Shown in pieces: positions 20,718 to 21,666 of a DNA stretch of 21,666 bases. The position numbers and the translations under genes were made by a program. The stretch spans positions 1 to 21,666 of the forward strand of contig CAZLWA010000106.1 of assembly GCA_964563165.1 (NCBI GenBank), in the 5' to 3' direction. Positions within the stretch are counted from its first letter, which is position 1; the number at the start of each line of letters is the position of its first letter. This DNA is from CAZLWA01 sp964563165 (lineage in GTDB: Bacteria > CLD3 > SB21). The notes below the pieces were generated by a model, which searched no databases, had not been told where the DNA came from, and saw nothing but the letters and a program-made list of their open reading frames with translations.

Positions 20718-21550
20718 TAGTATTGTTTTACGATCGCTTTGGCCTTTTTCAAAACCGCGTCTTTCAGTTCCTTCGGCGCCAGTATCTTCACATTGTCGCC
20801 CCAGCCCATGACCCATGCGATGAATTCGTTGGATAATTTGACCTCGATCGCAATTTCAAAGCCTTCGTCGGTGTGAACGATCTCTTGTTTTTCGATCCAG
20901 AATTTTTCGGACATATATTTTTCCAGATTCTCGCGAAAGCGCAGGCGGACCTTTACGACCGCGCCGCCGGTGAACGAGCCCCAGGAATATTTGAATAATT
21001 CGCTCAGCGATGGAATGGACTTGATCGGCGACGGCTCATTCGGATAGCGCGTATGGTGAATCTTTTCGATGGTAAATATTTTCGGGATATTTTCATGAAT
21101 AGCGATCAGGTAGTGGGTCTTACCGGCATTGTAAAACGCGATCGGCGTGACCGTTCGCCATTGATAACGGTCTGTCTTGACGGATTTATATTCGATCTCG
21201 ATGACTTTTTTCTCGCGGATGGCCTTCATCGTCTGAACGAAAAAGTTCAGCGTCCTGTTCTTGAATTTCTCGCGGATCAGAGGCAGGTTCTTGATCGTCT
21301 CATTATTTCCGAAAGCGAGGTAGGTGGTTATCAGGAAATTCAATTCCGTCGTACCCAGCGTGATGCCGTAGGCGCGTTTGCGCGAATGAACGGTGATGCC
21401 CATGTCGCGCAGGGCTTTGACGTCGCGGCGTATCGTCGCTTCGCTGGTGAAAAAATATTTCGCCAGGTCGGATTCGGAATATTTATCCGGCTGTTCGTAG
21501 ATCAGCGCGGCCATTTCGATCTGCCGCTGGAGTTCGTCAATGCGTCTCAT
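20717..21550 (-). CDS. WYL-domain transcriptional regulator (DeoR-like HTH)
   Basis: A 277-residue regulator. Residues ~1-55 form a winged helix (ESDLAKYFFTSEATIRRDVKALRDMGITVHS, DeoR/HTH_11 style). The middle is a WYL domain (KKVIEIEYKSVKTDRYQWRTVTPIAFYNAGKTHYLIAI, with HYL in place of WYL), followed by a WCX-like C-terminal extension (AVVKVRLRF...FIAWVMGWGDNVKILAP). WYL proteins sense nucleic-acid ligands and often control DNA repair or defence loci; nothing here identifies its target. The start is the ATG for MRRIDELQRQ. The 21 codons that could be added upstream are family A repeat. Confidence 0.92.
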   Translation of the reverse strand: MRRIDELQRQIEMAALIYEQPDKYSESDLAKYFFTSEATIRRDVKALRDMGITVHSRKRAYGITLGTTELNFLITTYLAFGNNETIKNLPLIREKFKNRTLNFFVQTMKAIREKKVIEIEYKSVKTDRYQWRTVTPIAFYNAGKTHYLIAIHENIPKIFTIEKIHHTRYPNEPSPIKSIPSLSELFKYSWGSFTGGAVVKVRLRFRENLEKYMSEKFWIEKQEIVHTDEGFEIAIEVKLSNEFIAWVMGWGDNVKILAPKELKDAVLKKAKAIVKQY

Positions 21551-21557
21551 AAAACCC

Positions 21558-21666
21558 TGCCCGCGAAACACGCGAAAAGAATACCATCCCACGAAACACA
21601 CGAAAAAACACAAAAACCAATTACCCGCGAAACACGCGAAAAGAATACCATCCCACGAAACACACG
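21558..21666. repeat. Family A tandem array at right edge (period 64)
   Basis: GCG/GCG and ACG/ACG copies alternate: ~21560, ~21588, ~21624 and ~21653, the pair recurring with a 64-bp period and the shared spacer AGAATACCAT. The array continues past the window edge. It lies upstream of the WYL gene. Confidence 0.85.

Noticed and set aside
21558..21666. CRISPR-like array at the right edge
   Set aside because: The units are short, degenerate, alternate in subtype, have near-identical spacers, and match repeats scattered in many gaps; no cas genes are seen.

Overview
The window looks like a chromosome segment from an uncultured or environmental bacterium of moderate GC content, probably in or near the Bacteroidota/Ignavibacteria/FCB assemblage. 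This is inference. It rests on the small RRM proteins, lipoproteins with short lipoboxes, weak Shine-Dalgarno sites, and intergenic palindromic repeat families of a kind common in such genomes. No 16S rRNA or other marker gene is present to settle it.

Layout. (1) 1-165: the end of an insertion sequence, with a transposase start running off the left edge and iterated GGACATT-type terminal repeats. (2) 170-1640, minus strand: two tandem RRM RNA-binding protein genes. Each has a consensus sigma70-type promoter, a ~215-nt leader with an intrinsic-terminator-like hairpin just before the RBS, and a terminator with nearly the same stem. (3) 1744-2160, plus strand: a promoter, two 151-bp tandem units built from pieces of a tRNA gene interrupted by palindromes, then an intact tRNA-Gly(CCC). 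(4) 2191-13341, plus strand: a TPR/SLH-like lipoprotein; a MetH C-terminal half with a DinB-like domain inside it; a receiver protein lacking its phospho-acceptor Asp; an unknown secreted or lipoprotein; an alanine-glyoxylate-type aminotransferase; a DUF885 peptidase-like protein; an alkyltransferase-like protein (ATL); a GNAT remnant; an AlkA-type glycosylase; and two paralogous membrane GT2 glycosyltransferases. (5) 13465-21550, minus strand: MmcQ/YjbR protein, alkaline-phosphatase-superfamily hydrolase, SAM methyltransferase, HigA/HigB toxin-antitoxin pair, two unknown exported proteins, ABM-domain protein, a small unknown protein, and a WYL regulator. Almost every gap here is filled with dispersed repeats.

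How genes work together. The DUF885-atl-alkA-GT2 genes are closely packed or overlapping and probably co-transcribed, linking two alkylation-damage functions. higB and higA form an autoregulated pair with a palindromic operator. The pair is bracketed by two copies of the 5' end of the adjacent methyltransferase gene, which suggests insertion there. The two RRM genes look like a recent duplication that kept all of its regulatory RNA.

Most unusual points: the tRNA-derived tandem chimeras, the duplicated attenuator/terminator architecture of the RRM genes, the MetH-DinB domain insertion, the HigB reading frame without a normal start codon, the degenerate receiver, and a repeat family with consensus CCCRCGAAAYACRCGAAAA whose two half-sites vary together.
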